A stretch of DNA of 64,000 bases from Actinomadura rayongensis (GCF_009831215.1 NZ_WUTW01000005.1:310001-374000); one strand, 5' to 3'; counted from the first letter of the stretch, positions 16,974 to 26,207 are shown. The notes: generated from the sequence alone by a model not told the origin. Program-made: numbers and translations.

Positions 16974-17414
16974 ATGACGATTCAGCGGATGGACAACGTC
17001 CTCATCGTGGTCGACGACCTCGACGCGGTGATCGCCTTCTTCGTCGAACTGGGCATGGAGCTGCAGGGCCGGTGGCCGCTGGACGAGCCGTGGGTGGAGC
17101 GGGTGATCGGGCTGGCGGACGTCCGGCAGGAGATCGCGATGCTGCGGATCCCGGGCGTGCCGGGCGGGGTCGAGCTGGCGAAGTTCCACTCGCCGGGGGC
17201 CGTCCGCCACGGGCCGGTGGACGCGCCGACGAACACGCTGGGGATCCGCCGCGTGATGTTCGCGGTGGACGACATCGAGGCCACGGTCTCCCGCGTCAAG
17301 GCGGTCGGCGCGGACCTGGTCGGCGAGATCGTCCGGTACGAGGACCAGTTCCTGCTCTGCTACGTGCGCGGCCCCGAGGGGATCGTGGTCGGGCTGGCCG
17401 AGCCGCTCAGTTGA
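16974..17414 (+). CDS. VOC (glyoxalase/dioxygenase-fold) family protein
   Basis: 146-residue protein with two beta-alpha-beta-beta-beta modules: MDNVLIVVDDLDAVIAFFVE at the N-terminus and RRVMFAVDDIEATVSRVKAV in the second half, ending in GPEGIVVGLAEPL. Proteins of this superfamily bind a metal and act as isomerases, lyases or resistance proteins; the reaction here is not predictable. ATG 16974 is preferred; a GTG eight codons earlier lacks a ribosome site. Its 3' end overlaps the convergent gene by eight bases. Confidence 0.82.
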   Translation: MTIQRMDNVLIVVDDLDAVIAFFVELGMELQGRWPLDEPWVERVIGLADVRQEIAMLRIPGVPGGVELAKFHSPGAVRHGPVDAPTNTLGIRRVMFAVDDIEATVSRVKAVGADLVGEIVRYEDQFLLCYVRGPEGIVVGLAEPLS

Positions 17415-19095
17415 GCCGGACGCGGGCCGCCAGCCGCAGGAGCGACGGGGAGACGCGCGACGCCAGGTAGGCCAGCCGGGCCTCGGGCGTCACCGGCACG
17501 ACGGCGCGGTCGTCCCGGACGGCCCGGACGATCTGCGCCGCGACCCGCTCCGGCGGATAGGCGCGGCGGCCGTAGGCGCGAGTGATCCGGCGGCGGCGCC
17601 GGTCCTGGGCGTCCGGGGTGAGGCCGACGAACGCGGTGGTCCGGGTGATCGCGGTGGTGACGACGCCGGGGCAGATCGCCGAGACGCCGACGCCCGCGTC
17701 CGCGAGTTCGGCGCGCAGGCACTCGCTCAGCATCAGCACGGCCGCCTTGCTCGTGCTGTAGGCGGGCAGCTCGCGCGACGGCGTGTACCCGGCCATCGAC
17801 GCGAGGTTGACGATGTGGCCGCCCTCGCCGCGCTCGGCCATCCGGCGGCCGAACAGCCGCGCGCCGTGGATGACGCCGCCGAGGTTGACGCCGAGGACGC
17901 GCTCCCAGTCCTCGGGCGTGTGGTCGAGGAACGAGCCGGACATGCCGATGCCCGCGTTGTTGACCAGGACGTCCGGGACGTCGATCTCGGCGGCGAACTT
18001 CTCCATCGCGGCGACGTCGGAGACGTCCACCGTGTAGGCGCGGGCGGGCGGGCCGAGCAGGGACGCGAGCCGCGCGGTGCGCTCGGCGGACTCGGTGTCG
18101 CGGTCGGCGGCGACGATCTCCGCGCCGCGTTCGGCGAAGGCCAGCGCGGTGGCGCGGCCGATGCCGCTGCCCGCGCCCGTCACCACGACGAGCTGCCCGG
18201 CGAACTCCGGCTTGCTCTCGACGCGCGCCCGGCGCACGCCCCGGGACGGCTCGGCGCCGCGCACCTGCTCGACGTGCTCGCCGACGAGCCGCGCGATGAG
18301 GTCGGGGCGTGCGGACGGGATCCAGTGCCGTCCCTTCACGCGCCGGATCCACAGGTTGGGGACGAACGGCCGCGCGGCCTCGGCGAGCGCGGGGGTGACG
18401 TAGTTGTCGTCCTCGGGGATCACGATCTGCACCGGCAGGTCCGTCCGGCGGTCGCGGGGCCGCAGCAGCCGGGACGGGATGTTCGCGCGGTAGAGGCGGA
18501 CCCCGGCGGCGCCGTCGTGCGGCAGCGTGGCCGCGAAGTCGGGGTCGCCGTGCTCCAGCCGCGTGATCAGCCGTCCGGCGACGCCGCTGCGCCACGCCAG
18601 CTCGGGCAGCAGCGGCGACTGGAAGAACCCGATGTACCAGGAGTGCAGCGTCTGCCGGACCGACGCGCGCGGGTGGAAACGGCGCGTCCAGTGCCCGACG
18701 TGGTCCAGCGACGGCCCGGAGATCGACGTGTAGGACGCGAACCGCTCCGGCATCGTGCAGGCGGCCTCCCAGCACTGGATCGAGCCCCAGTCGTGCCCGA
18801 CGAGGTGGACGGGCTCGCCGGGGCTGACCGCGTCCAGCACGGCCCGCATGTCCGCCATGAGGTGCTCGAACCGGTACGCGGCGGTGCGCCGGGGCCGCCC
18901 GGACGCGCCCGCGCCGCGCACGTCGTAGCTGATGACGCGGTACCGCTCGGCCAGGCGCTCCGCGACGGCGTCCCAGACCTGGTGCGTGTCGGGGTAGCCG
19001 TGGACCAGCAGGACGGCGGGACCGGCGCCCCGCTCGAAGACGGCGAGGTCGACGCCGTCGCCGCGGACGGTCCGGGAGCGCACTTCATTGGACAT
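17407..19095 (-). CDS. EphD-like fusion: epoxide-hydrolase-type alpha/beta hydrolase plus short-chain dehydrogenase
   Basis: 562 residues with two full domains. Residues about 1-290 form an alpha/beta hydrolase: LLVHGYPDTHQVWD, the nucleophile elbow VGHDWGSIQCWE with Asp as in epoxide hydrolases, and RVKGRHWIPSARPD with the terminal His. Residues about 305-560 form an SDR: VVTGAGSGIGRATALAF binds NAD(P), NNAG follows, and YSTSK holds the catalytic Tyr and Lys. The same fusion is known as EphD in mycobacteria, where it acts on epoxy-mycolates; that substrate is not expected outside mycolic-acid bacteria. ATG 19095 has only a weak ribosome site. It converges with, and overlaps, the VOC gene. 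Confidence 0.9.
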   Translation of the reverse strand: MSNEVRSRTVRGDGVDLAVFERGAGPAVLLVHGYPDTHQVWDAVAERLAERYRVISYDVRGAGASGRPRRTAAYRFEHLMADMRAVLDAVSPGEPVHLVGHDWGSIQCWEAACTMPERFASYTSISGPSLDHVGHWTRRFHPRASVRQTLHSWYIGFFQSPLLPELAWRSGVAGRLITRLEHGDPDFAATLPHDGAAGVRLYRANIPSRLLRPRDRRTDLPVQIVIPEDDNYVTPALAEAARPFVPNLWIRRVKGRHWIPSARPDLIARLVGEHVEQVRGAEPSRGVRRARVESKPEFAGQLVVVTGAGSGIGRATALAFAERGAEIVAADRDTESAERTARLASLLGPPARAYTVDVSDVAAMEKFAAEIDVPDVLVNNAGIGMSGSFLDHTPEDWERVLGVNLGGVIHGARLFGRRMAERGEGGHIVNLASMAGYTPSRELPAYSTSKAAVLMLSECLRAELADAGVGVSAICPGVVTTAITRTTAFVGLTPDAQDRRRRRITRAYGRRAYPPERVAAQIVRAVRDDRAVVPVTPEARLAYLASRVSPSLLRLAARVRLN

Positions 19096-19216
19096 GGAGT
19101 CATTAAGGTCCCGGCCCGCGTCCCCGGTCAACCCTGTGTGCTGGGCGTTACAGGCGTTTTGTGCAGTTTTGTCCGGGAATCATCAAGCGCAAGTTCCGAC
19201 CCCCCAGGAGGAACCA

Positions 19217-20725
19217 GTGCCGGAACATCTGGAGATCGAGTCCAAGCACGAGGCGGGTCCGGACTTCACGCTGCCCGACCTGTCCGGGCTGGACGGCGTC
19301 GCGGCCGTGTCCGAGCCCGTCCGGGAATCGCTGCGCGCCGTCTACTACGACACGCCCGACCTGCGGCTCGCGGCGGGCGGGATCACGCTGCGCCGCCGCG
19401 CCGGGGGGCATGACGCGGGCTGGCACCTCAAGCTGCCCGCCGGGCCGTCCGCGCGGCGCGAGCACCACGCCCCGCCGGGCCTCGGCGACGCGGTGCCGAC
19501 GGAGCTGGCCGGGCTCGTCCTGGCCCGGACGCGCGGGCTGCCGCTCGTCCCCGTCGCCGCGATCGACACCGAGCGCACCGCGCGGCTGCTGCTGGACGCC
19601 ACGGGCGCGGAGCTGGCCGAGGTCGCGGACGACGCCGTCACGGGCCGCGCCGATACCAGCACGGGCACCGACGACACGATCGCGTGGCGCGAGATCGAGG
19701 TCGAGCTGGGCGGGGCGGGCGACGGCGCGCTGCTGGAGGCCGCCGGGGAGCGGCTGCGGGCGGCCGGGGCGCGGGACGCCGCGTCCCCGTCCAAGCTCGC
19801 CCGCGTCCTCATGGGCCGGATCGCGCCGTCGCCCGCCGAGGTCGCGCGGCGCGAGGCCCGCGGGCGCCCGCCGACGACGGCCGGGGACGTCCTGCTCGCC
19901 TACCTGGCGCGGCTCGTGGACGAGCTGCTGCGCCGCGACCCCGGCGCCCGGCTCGCCGACGAGGAGGACGTCCACGACATGCGGGTCGCGACGCGGCGGC
20001 TCCGGAGCGTCCTGAAGACGTACCGGCGGCTGCTCGACCGGACCCGCGTCGATCCGCTGCGCACCGAGCTGAAGTGGCTGGCGGGCGCGCTCGGCGACGT
20101 GCGGGACCTGGACGTCCTGCGCGCCCACTTCGACGCGGAGACCGCCGCGGGCGCCGATCTCGCGCCCGAGCTGGTCGCGTCCGGGCTCGCCGCCGAGGAG
20201 GCCGCCGCCCGCGCCCGGCTCGGCGCCGCGCTCGGCACGCCGCGCTACTTCGCGCTGCTGGACGCCCTGGACGCGCTGCACCTGGACCCGCCGCTGACCC
20301 GCGCCGCCCGCCGTCCCGCCCGGCCCGAGCTGCGCCGGACCGTCGCCCGTGCGTGGCGGCGGATGGAGCGGCGGCACGACGCGCTGCGCACCGCGCGGAC
20401 CGACACCGACGCCGACACCGCGCGGGACGTCGCGCTGCACGAGCTGCGCAAGGCCGCCAAGCTCGCCCGCTACACCGCCGAGGCCGCGCGCGACGCGGGC
20501 GGGAAGCCCGCGCGTAAGGCCGTGAAGGGCGCGAAGCGGCTCCAGACCGTCCTCGGCGAGCACCAGGACGCCGTGACGGCCCGGAACCGGCTGCGCGCCG
20601 CCGCGCCCCTCGACCTGGAGGACGCCTTCCGCCTCGGCGTCCTCTACGCCCGCGAGGACGCCCGGGCCGCCGAGGCGCGGCGCCGCTTCGCGAAGAAGTG
20701 GAAGAAGCGCCCGCGCCTCGGCTGA
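19217..20725 (+). CDS. CYTH and CHAD domain protein
   Basis: 502 residues. The N-terminal CYTH (triphosphate tunnel) domain, about 1-195, starts with the ExExK signature LEIESKHE and has LRRRAGGHDAGWHLKLPAG. The C-terminal CHAD domain, about 215-500, has the helical basic motif VHDMRVATRRLRSVLKTYRR, then ALGDVRDLDVLRAHFD and LHELRKAAKLARYTAE. CHAD domains bind polyphosphate and CYTH enzymes hydrolyse triphosphates (family knowledge). GTG 19217 follows AGGAGGAA. The genes for polyphosphate kinase and a MutT1-type hydrolase are next to it in convergent orientation, which supports a polyphosphate role. Confidence 0.92.
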   Translation: MPEHLEIESKHEAGPDFTLPDLSGLDGVAAVSEPVRESLRAVYYDTPDLRLAAGGITLRRRAGGHDAGWHLKLPAGPSARREHHAPPGLGDAVPTELAGLVLARTRGLPLVPVAAIDTERTARLLLDATGAELAEVADDAVTGRADTSTGTDDTIAWREIEVELGGAGDGALLEAAGERLRAAGARDAASPSKLARVLMGRIAPSPAEVARREARGRPPTTAGDVLLAYLARLVDELLRRDPGARLADEEDVHDMRVATRRLRSVLKTYRRLLDRTRVDPLRTELKWLAGALGDVRDLDVLRAHFDAETAAGADLAPELVASGLAAEEAAARARLGAALGTPRYFALLDALDALHLDPPLTRAARRPARPELRRTVARAWRRMERRHDALRTARTDTDADTARDVALHELRKAAKLARYTAEAARDAGGKPARKAVKGAKRLQTVLGEHQDAVTARNRLRAAAPLDLEDAFRLGVLYAREDARAAEARRRFAKKWKKRPRLG

Positions 20726-20731
20726 CTCCGG

Positions 20732-21586
20732 TCAGACGCTGTGACGTTCCAAACCGGCCACACCGTCCGACGTGAGGTGGACGACCCAGAAGCCGCCCTT
20801 CGGCAGGGACGTGTCGTCGGGGACGGCGGCGCCGAGGGCGCGGCAGAGGCCGTCCACCATCTTCGTCAGCGACTCGCCGTGCGTGCAGACGACGGCGGGT
20901 TCGGCGAGGGCGCGCAGGAAGGCCGTCCCGGCGTCGACGTCCGCGCCGACCGTGACCGCCGCCGCCGTGACGACCGGCAGCCCGGTGGCGCGGGCGAGCG
21001 GCAGCAGGGTCTCGACGCACCGGGCCGTCGCCGAGCTGATCAGCCGGGACGGGCCGAACGCGACGAGCGGGCCGGCCAGCGCGACCGCCTCGTCACGGCC
21101 GAGGTCGTCCAGCGGGCGCAGCTCGTCGGGGCCGGGGAACGTCCGCTTGTCCCCCGCCGAGCCGTGCCGGACGATCAGCAGCGGCCGGGTGCGGCGCGGG
21201 CCGTCCAGGAACGCGCGCAGCAGGTCGGCGTCGACCGGGTAGCTGAGGCGGCGCGCGGCCTCGTCCGGCGGGAGCCAGTCGAGCGCGTCCACCTCGTCGT
21301 TGGGGACGAACGCCGAACCGTCCGCCTCAGCCGCCCAGTAGTCCACCCGCTTGGGCCGCCCGGACACCGTGTAGCGCTGGGTGGGCAGCCGCCGGCCGAG
21401 CACGGGCGCGATGCCCGTCTCCTCGACCGTCTCCCGGAGCGCCGTCGCGACGACGTGCTCCCCCGGCTCGACCTTCCCCTTCGGGAACGACCAGTCGTCG
21501 TAGCGCGGCCGGTGGACCACGGCGATCTCCGCCCCGTCCAGGCCGTCGCGCCACAGCACCACGCCCGCGGCGCGGATCTCATCCAT
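20732..21586 (-). CDS. mutT1: MutT1-type Nudix hydrolase fused to histidine phosphatase
   Basis: 284 residues. An N-terminal Nudix domain has the complete box GKVEPGEHVVATALRETVEE plus TGI, following WSFPKG. A C-terminal histidine-phosphatase domain has LLIVRHGSAGDKR and CTHGES. The same two-domain layout is found in mycobacterial MutT1, which hydrolyses 8-oxo-GTP/dGTP and diadenosine polyphosphates; activity here is inferred. ATG 21586 overlaps the end of ppk by eight bases, so translation is probably coupled. It ends six bases from the CHAD gene. Confidence 0.92.
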   Translation of the reverse strand: MDEIRAAGVVLWRDGLDGAEIAVVHRPRYDDWSFPKGKVEPGEHVVATALRETVEETGIAPVLGRRLPTQRYTVSGRPKRVDYWAAEADGSAFVPNDEVDALDWLPPDEAARRLSYPVDADLLRAFLDGPRRTRPLLIVRHGSAGDKRTFPGPDELRPLDDLGRDEAVALAGPLVAFGPSRLISSATARCVETLLPLARATGLPVVTAAAVTVGADVDAGTAFLRALAEPAVVCTHGESLTKMVDGLCRALGAAVPDDTSLPKGGFWVVHLTSDGVAGLERHSV

Positions 21587-23666
21587 CGGCGACGTTCTTC
21601 CACCGGCGGCTGCGGATCAGGTGCGTCTGGACGTCCAGCAGCTTCTCCCCGGGCGGCGGAGTGCGGCGCGTCCAGGTGCCCTCGGCGTCGAGCCACCACG
21701 CGGACGTGCCGTCGTCCATCGCCAGGTTCATGAAGTCCAGCAGCGCGTTCCGCTGCGCGGGTTCGGTGACCCGCACCAGGGCCTCGACCCTGCGGTCCAG
21801 GTTGCGGTGCATGAGGTCCGCGCTACCGATCCACACCTCGGGATCGCCATCGTTGGCGAACGTGAAGATCCGCGAGTGCTCCAGGAAGCGCCCGAGGACG
21901 CTGCGGACGCGGATCGTGTCCGACAGCCCCGGCAGGCCCGGACGCAGCGCGCAGATTCCGCGCACCCACACGTCCACCGGCACGCCGGCCCGCGACGCCC
22001 GGTACAGCGCGTCGATCAGGACCTCGTCCACCAGCGAGTTGCACTTGATCTGCACGCGCGCGGCGCGCCCCGCCCGGTGGTGCTCGATCTCGCGGTCCAC
22101 CCGCTGGACGAGCCCGGACCGCACGCTCTGCGGCGCCACCAGCAGCCGGTTGTAGGTCTTCTGCCGCGAGTAGCCGGTGAGGTGGTTGAACAGCGCGCTG
22201 ACGTCCTCGCCGACCTCGGGCGCGGCCGTCAGCAGCCCCAGGTCCTCGTAGAGCCGCGCGGTCTTCGGATGGTAGTTGCCGGTGCCGATGTGGCAGTAGC
22301 GGCGCAGCGTCCCGTCGGCGTCCTGCCGGACGACCAGGGCCAGCTTGCAGTGCGTCTTCAGCCCGACGAACCCGTAGACGACGTGGCAGCCCGCCTTCTC
22401 CAGCTTGCGCGCCCACGCGATGTTGGCGCGCTCGTCGAACCTCGCCTTCAGCTCCACCACGACGACGACCTGCTTGCCCGCCTCGGCGGCCTCGATCAGC
22501 GCGTCCACGATGGGCGAGTCGCCGCTCGTCCGGTACAGCGTCTGCTTGATCGCGAGGACGCGCGGGTCGGCGGCGGCGTCCTCGATGAGCCGCTGGACGG
22601 TCGTCGCGAACGAGTCGTAGGGGTGGTGGATCAGCACGTCGCGCTCGCGGATCGCGGCGAAGATGCTCGCGTCCTCGGGCAGCGAGTCCTTGGACGGCAC
22701 GAACGGCGGGTACTTCAGCTCCGGCCGGTCCAGGTCGGCGATGGCGCTCAGCCCGGCCAGGTCCAGCGGCCCCGGCACCCGGTAGATCTGCTGCTCGGTG
22801 ATGCCGAGTTCGGTCGTCAGCAGCTCCAGGACGGCCGGGGTGATCGACCGTTCCACTTCGAGCCGCACGACCGGGCCGAAGCGGCGGCGCAGCAGCTCCC
22901 GCTCCAGCGCCTGGAGCAGACCCTCGCTGATGTCGTCGTCGATCTCCAGGTCCTGGTTGCGGGTCACGCGGAACGCGTGGTGCTCCACGACCTCCATCCC
23001 GGTGAACAACTGGTCCAGGTGCGCGGCGATGACGTCCTCAAGGGGCGTGTACCGATCCGCGGACGCCTCCACGAAGCGCGGCAGCACCGGCGGGACCTTG
23101 ACGCGGGCGAACATCGTCGCGTCCGTCTCGGGGTCCCGGACGATCACCGCGAGGTTCAGCGACAGCCCCGAGATGTACGGGAAGGGGTGCGCCGAGTCCA
23201 CGACGAGCGGGGTCAGGACGGGGTAGATCCGGTCCCGGAAGAACCGCCGCAGCCGCTCCTGCTCGGTCTCCGACAGGTCGTCCCAGCGCAGGATGTCGAT
23301 GCCCTCGCGGGCGAGCGCCGGGCAGACGTCGTCGGCGAACGACGCGGCGTGCCGCAGCATGAGCTGGTGCGCGACGGTCGCGGTCCGCTCCAGCACCTCG
23401 CGCGGCTGGCGCCCGCTGGCGGACTGGACGGCGAGGCCGGTCGCCATCCGCCGCGCCAGCCCCGCGACGCGGACCATGAAGAACTCGTCCAGGTTGCTGG
23501 CGAAGATCGACAGGAACCGGACGCGTTCGAGCAGCGGCAGGCCGGGGTCCTCGGCCAGCTCCAGCACGCGCTGGTTGAAGCGGAGCCAGCTCTCCTCCCG
23601 GTCCAGGAACCGGTCGTCCGGCAGAACGTCCATGTCACGGGGGAGATGTCCGGGGTTTACGGTCAT
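21579..23666 (-). CDS. ppk1: Polyphosphate kinase 1
   Basis: 695-residue PPK1, which reversibly transfers the gamma phosphate of ATP to polyphosphate. The N-terminal domain has ESWLRFNQRVLELAEDPGLP and FASNLDEFFMVRVAGLARRM. The H domain is followed by the catalytic region with HIGTGNYHPKTARLYEDLGL, which carries the autophosphorylated His, and by IKCNSLVDEVLIDALYRAS. ATG 23666 has AGGGA about ten bases upstream; an ATG eleven codons in is a weaker option. It is first in a two-gene unit with mutT1, so polymer synthesis and nucleotide clean-up are cotranslated. Confidence 0.96.
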   Translation of the reverse strand: MTVNPGHLPRDMDVLPDDRFLDREESWLRFNQRVLELAEDPGLPLLERVRFLSIFASNLDEFFMVRVAGLARRMATGLAVQSASGRQPREVLERTATVAHQLMLRHAASFADDVCPALAREGIDILRWDDLSETEQERLRRFFRDRIYPVLTPLVVDSAHPFPYISGLSLNLAVIVRDPETDATMFARVKVPPVLPRFVEASADRYTPLEDVIAAHLDQLFTGMEVVEHHAFRVTRNQDLEIDDDISEGLLQALERELLRRRFGPVVRLEVERSITPAVLELLTTELGITEQQIYRVPGPLDLAGLSAIADLDRPELKYPPFVPSKDSLPEDASIFAAIRERDVLIHHPYDSFATTVQRLIEDAAADPRVLAIKQTLYRTSGDSPIVDALIEAAEAGKQVVVVVELKARFDERANIAWARKLEKAGCHVVYGFVGLKTHCKLALVVRQDADGTLRRYCHIGTGNYHPKTARLYEDLGLLTAAPEVGEDVSALFNHLTGYSRQKTYNRLLVAPQSVRSGLVQRVDREIEHHRAGRAARVQIKCNSLVDEVLIDALYRASRAGVPVDVWVRGICALRPGLPGLSDTIRVRSVLGRFLEHSRIFTFANDGDPEVWIGSADLMHRNLDRRVEALVRVTEPAQRNALLDFMNLAMDDGTSAWWLDAEGTWTRRTPPPGEKLLDVQTHLIRSRRWKNVADG

Positions 23667-23863
23667 GACGCAATTGTCCCTGCCCGAGGTGAACAGCAGT
23701 CGAACGGAAGTTTCGGCCTGGAGTCGGATATGACGATCATGCCCATGTTCCGCCTCGGCCACTCGGGGTTCGGCACACTGAACGACGGTCAAGAACGAGG
23801 CATCAGCGACCTGACCGTAAAGAAAGATCCCAGGACGCCCATCCCCTTGGTAAAACGGTCAGA

Positions 23864-25273
23864 GTGAACGCCTCGGTGAGCACTCTGGACTGGCCCCGGT
23901 GCCCGGTCGCCGGCTGCGCGGGGCGGTCCGCCGTCCCGTCCGGCACCTGCGTCGCGCACCTGCGGGCCGACCGCTTCGACCGGTTCCTCGCCGCGCTCCG
24001 GCCCGGCTCCGACCTCGACCTGCGCGGCGTCGCCGTCCCCGCGTCCGCGCTGGCGGCCCTGCTCGCGGCCCTGCGCGGCCCGGACGGGCGCCCCCATCTC
24101 GGCCGCGCCCGCCTCGACCGCGCCGTCCTGCCCGCCGGGACGTCGTTCGCCGACGCCTGCTTCGAGGGCGACGCGTCCTTCGACGGGACGGCCTTCACCG
24201 GCCCCGCGTCCTTCTACGACGCCCGCTTCCTCGGCCACGTCTCGTTCCACGGCGCCCGGTTCGGCGGCAGCGTGACGTTCCACACCGCGCGCTTCCACCG
24301 CCACGCGTCGTTCGCGGAGGCCGTGTTCGGCGGCGACGCGCTGTTCGGCGAGACCCGCTGGTTCGCCGACGCGGACTTCGACCACGCCGCGTTCACCGGC
24401 GCCGCCGAGTTCGACCGCGCCCGCCTCGACCGCGACTTCGCGCTGCGCGGCGCCCGGCTCACCGGCCCGGCGTCGTTCCGGCGGCTGCGCGTCGGCCGCA
24501 ACGCCCGGTTCGACCGCGCCCGCTTCCGGCGGGGCGCGCGGCTCGGGCCGCTGACGGTCATGGGAGCGCTCCAACTGGACGGCCTGACCGCCCATGAGGG
24601 CCTGCACGTGACCGCCGCCGCCCCGCTGCTCTCGGCCCGGGGCGCGTGCGTGCGCGGACGCGGCGAGTTCCGCGTCCGCTCGGCCGCGCTGGACCTCACC
24701 GGCGCGTCCTTCGCCGGGCCGCTGGACGTCCGCGAGGCCGCCCGGCCGCTCGCGGGGCTGGACGAGCCGCCCGCCGCGCCCGTCCGGCTGCTGTCCCTGC
24801 GCGACGTACGGGCGCCCCGCATCGCCCTCGCCGACGTGGACCTGTCGCGGTGCGTCCTGCTCGGCGTCAGCGGTGAGTTGAGCCTCACCGGCCGGTGCGT
24901 CTTCCCTGTCCTGCGGCCCCGGCTGGCGCCGTGGCGGGCCACGGCCGTCCTCGCCGACGACCCCGGCCCCCGGCCCGACCCCGCGCTCGCCGACCTCTAC
25001 GCCCGGCTCGCCGCCGCCACGTCCGGCCGGACGTCCCGCGACCTGCGCTACCGCGCGCTCCAGGCCAGACGGCGCGGCACGCCCGGCGGCTGGCACCGGG
25101 CCGGGCTCGCCGCCCTGTGGCTGACCTGCGGTTACGGCCACCGGGCCGGACGCGCCGTGCTGTGGCTCGCGGTGTTCGTCGCGCTGGCCGTCACCGGCGC
25201 GGCCCGGCACGCCACACCGACGCGGACCCATCCGGCGCCGTCCCGCGCCGTGCCCTCCCCGGCGCGCCGCTGA
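23864..25273 (+). CDS. Pentapeptide-repeat protein with N-terminal Cys motif and C-terminal membrane helix
   Basis: 469 residues, function unknown. The N-terminus has WPRCPVAGCAG ... GTCVAHL, a C-x4-C ... C-x2-H arrangement that may bind zinc. Residues about 95-215 are Phe-centred pentapeptide repeats (ASFDG TAFTG PASFY DARFL GHVSF), which form a square beta-helix. A second, looser repeat block follows, then a linker (LADLYARLAAATSGRTSRDL) and CGYGHRAGRAVLWLAVFVAL, a single membrane helix. The GYG.R..RA..WL motif is shared with the protein at 8591. Start GTG 23864; GTG 23876 is equally possible. Confidence 0.78.
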   Translation: MNASVSTLDWPRCPVAGCAGRSAVPSGTCVAHLRADRFDRFLAALRPGSDLDLRGVAVPASALAALLAALRGPDGRPHLGRARLDRAVLPAGTSFADACFEGDASFDGTAFTGPASFYDARFLGHVSFHGARFGGSVTFHTARFHRHASFAEAVFGGDALFGETRWFADADFDHAAFTGAAEFDRARLDRDFALRGARLTGPASFRRLRVGRNARFDRARFRRGARLGPLTVMGALQLDGLTAHEGLHVTAAAPLLSARGACVRGRGEFRVRSAALDLTGASFAGPLDVREAARPLAGLDEPPAAPVRLLSLRDVRAPRIALADVDLSRCVLLGVSGELSLTGRCVFPVLRPRLAPWRATAVLADDPGPRPDPALADLYARLAAATSGRTSRDLRYRALQARRRGTPGGWHRAGLAALWLTCGYGHRAGRAVLWLAVFVALAVTGAARHATPTRTHPAPSRAVPSPARR

Positions 25274-25345
25274 CGCCATTTCGCCCATCACGAACCGGCG
25301 TCCTTCGTCTCCCGGGGACCGCGGGAAACGGTCGGCGCGGATGAA

Positions 25346-25705
25346 ATGTCAGACCCCCGGGTAATGATGGGGGGTGTGAACGGAGAAACGCATTCCGAGG
25401 CCGAGTGCCCGCAGTGCCACGCCCATCTCGCGCTCGTTCTCACCCCGGCGGCCCGCATCGCCGAGGGAATCCCTCCCAGCCCGCCCGCCGCCGTCCCGGT
25501 CGCCCCCGTCGAACCCCGCCGCGACGAGTACACGCCGCCGCCCGTGGCGGAGGTCCTCGCCGCCTACGCGGGGCGCAAGATCGACGGCGCCACGGCGGCT
25601 CGCGGCGCGGCCCAGGTCCGCGAGAGCCTCAACGCGGCGCGCGCCGCGGTGGCCCAGCGGCGCGCCGCGCGGCGGGCCGTCCGGCGGCCATTGAAAAGCG
25701 CCTGA
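25346..25705 (+). CDS. Small hypothetical protein with one CxxC
   Basis: Up to 119 residues and not recognised. It has one CPQCHAHLAL motif, a Pro/Ala/Val linker (IPPSPPAAVPVAPVEP), and a basic Ala-rich helix at the C-terminus (NAARAAVAQRRAARRAVRR). In-frame starts are ATG 25346, ATG 25364, ATG 25367 and GTG 25376; no ribosome site is well spaced, so the first residues are uncertain. Codon use matches its neighbours. It could be a small zinc or nucleic-acid-binding protein. Confidence 0.5.
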   Translation: MSDPRVMMGGVNGETHSEAECPQCHAHLALVLTPAARIAEGIPPSPPAAVPVAPVEPRRDEYTPPPVAEVLAAYAGRKIDGATAARGAAQVRESLNAARAAVAQRRAARRAVRRPLKSA

Positions 25706-25865
25706 CCCCCGTCGGCTTTCCCTTCTCCGGCGTTCCCGCACCGGCCGCCGGCCGCCGCGCGTTCCGACCCTCCGGGTAAAGGCCCGCGCGGCCCCGAGCA
25801 AGATCGTCGCCGAAACGGCTCCGCGACCATTCGCACGCCGGGCACGATCTCTTTCCGCCGCCGAC

Positions 25866-26207
25866 TCAGTCCGGCAGCGGCAGCAGGCAGTCCAGCCCGC
25901 AGCGCCGGATCAGCGAGCGCACCTGCCGCGACGCGCTCGTCACCCGCAGCGCGCCGCCCGCCGCGCGCAGCCGCTTCGCCGCGTACACCAGCGCCGACAG
26001 TCCGTAGGAGTCGCAGAACGGCACCTCCGCCAGGTGCAGCGCGATCCGCGGCGCCCCGCCCGGCACCGGCGGCTCCAGCGCGGCGTCCACGTACGCGCGC
26101 AGCAGATCCGCCCGAGTACAGTCAAGGTCGCCCCGAATGCGGCAAACCTGCCACGATTCGGCGATGTCGACGGACTCGCGCCGTGCGGGCGGCACACTCA
26201 GCGCCAT
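25866..26207 (-). CDS. STAS-domain anti-sigma factor antagonist
   Basis: 113-residue STAS protein. WQVCRIRGDLDCTRADLL is the first strand/helix and VPFCDSYGLSALVYAAKRL carries the serine at the position phosphorylated by HATPase-type anti-sigma kinases. It is transcribed away from the REC-PP2C gene at 26348, whose phosphatase domain is the class that dephosphorylates STAS proteins, so a functional link is plausible. ATG 26207 has a ribosome site in AAAAGGAGTGATC. Confidence 0.88.
   Translation of the reverse strand: MALSVPPARRESVDIAESWQVCRIRGDLDCTRADLLRAYVDAALEPPVPGGAPRIALHLAEVPFCDSYGLSALVYAAKRLRAAGGALRVTSASRQVRSLIRRCGLDCLLPLPD

Noticed and set aside
21621..23867. 748-codon plus-strand frame opposite ppk1
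   Set aside because: No domain, His/Arg/Asp-rich composition typical of reverse reading; PPK1 is complete on the other strand.
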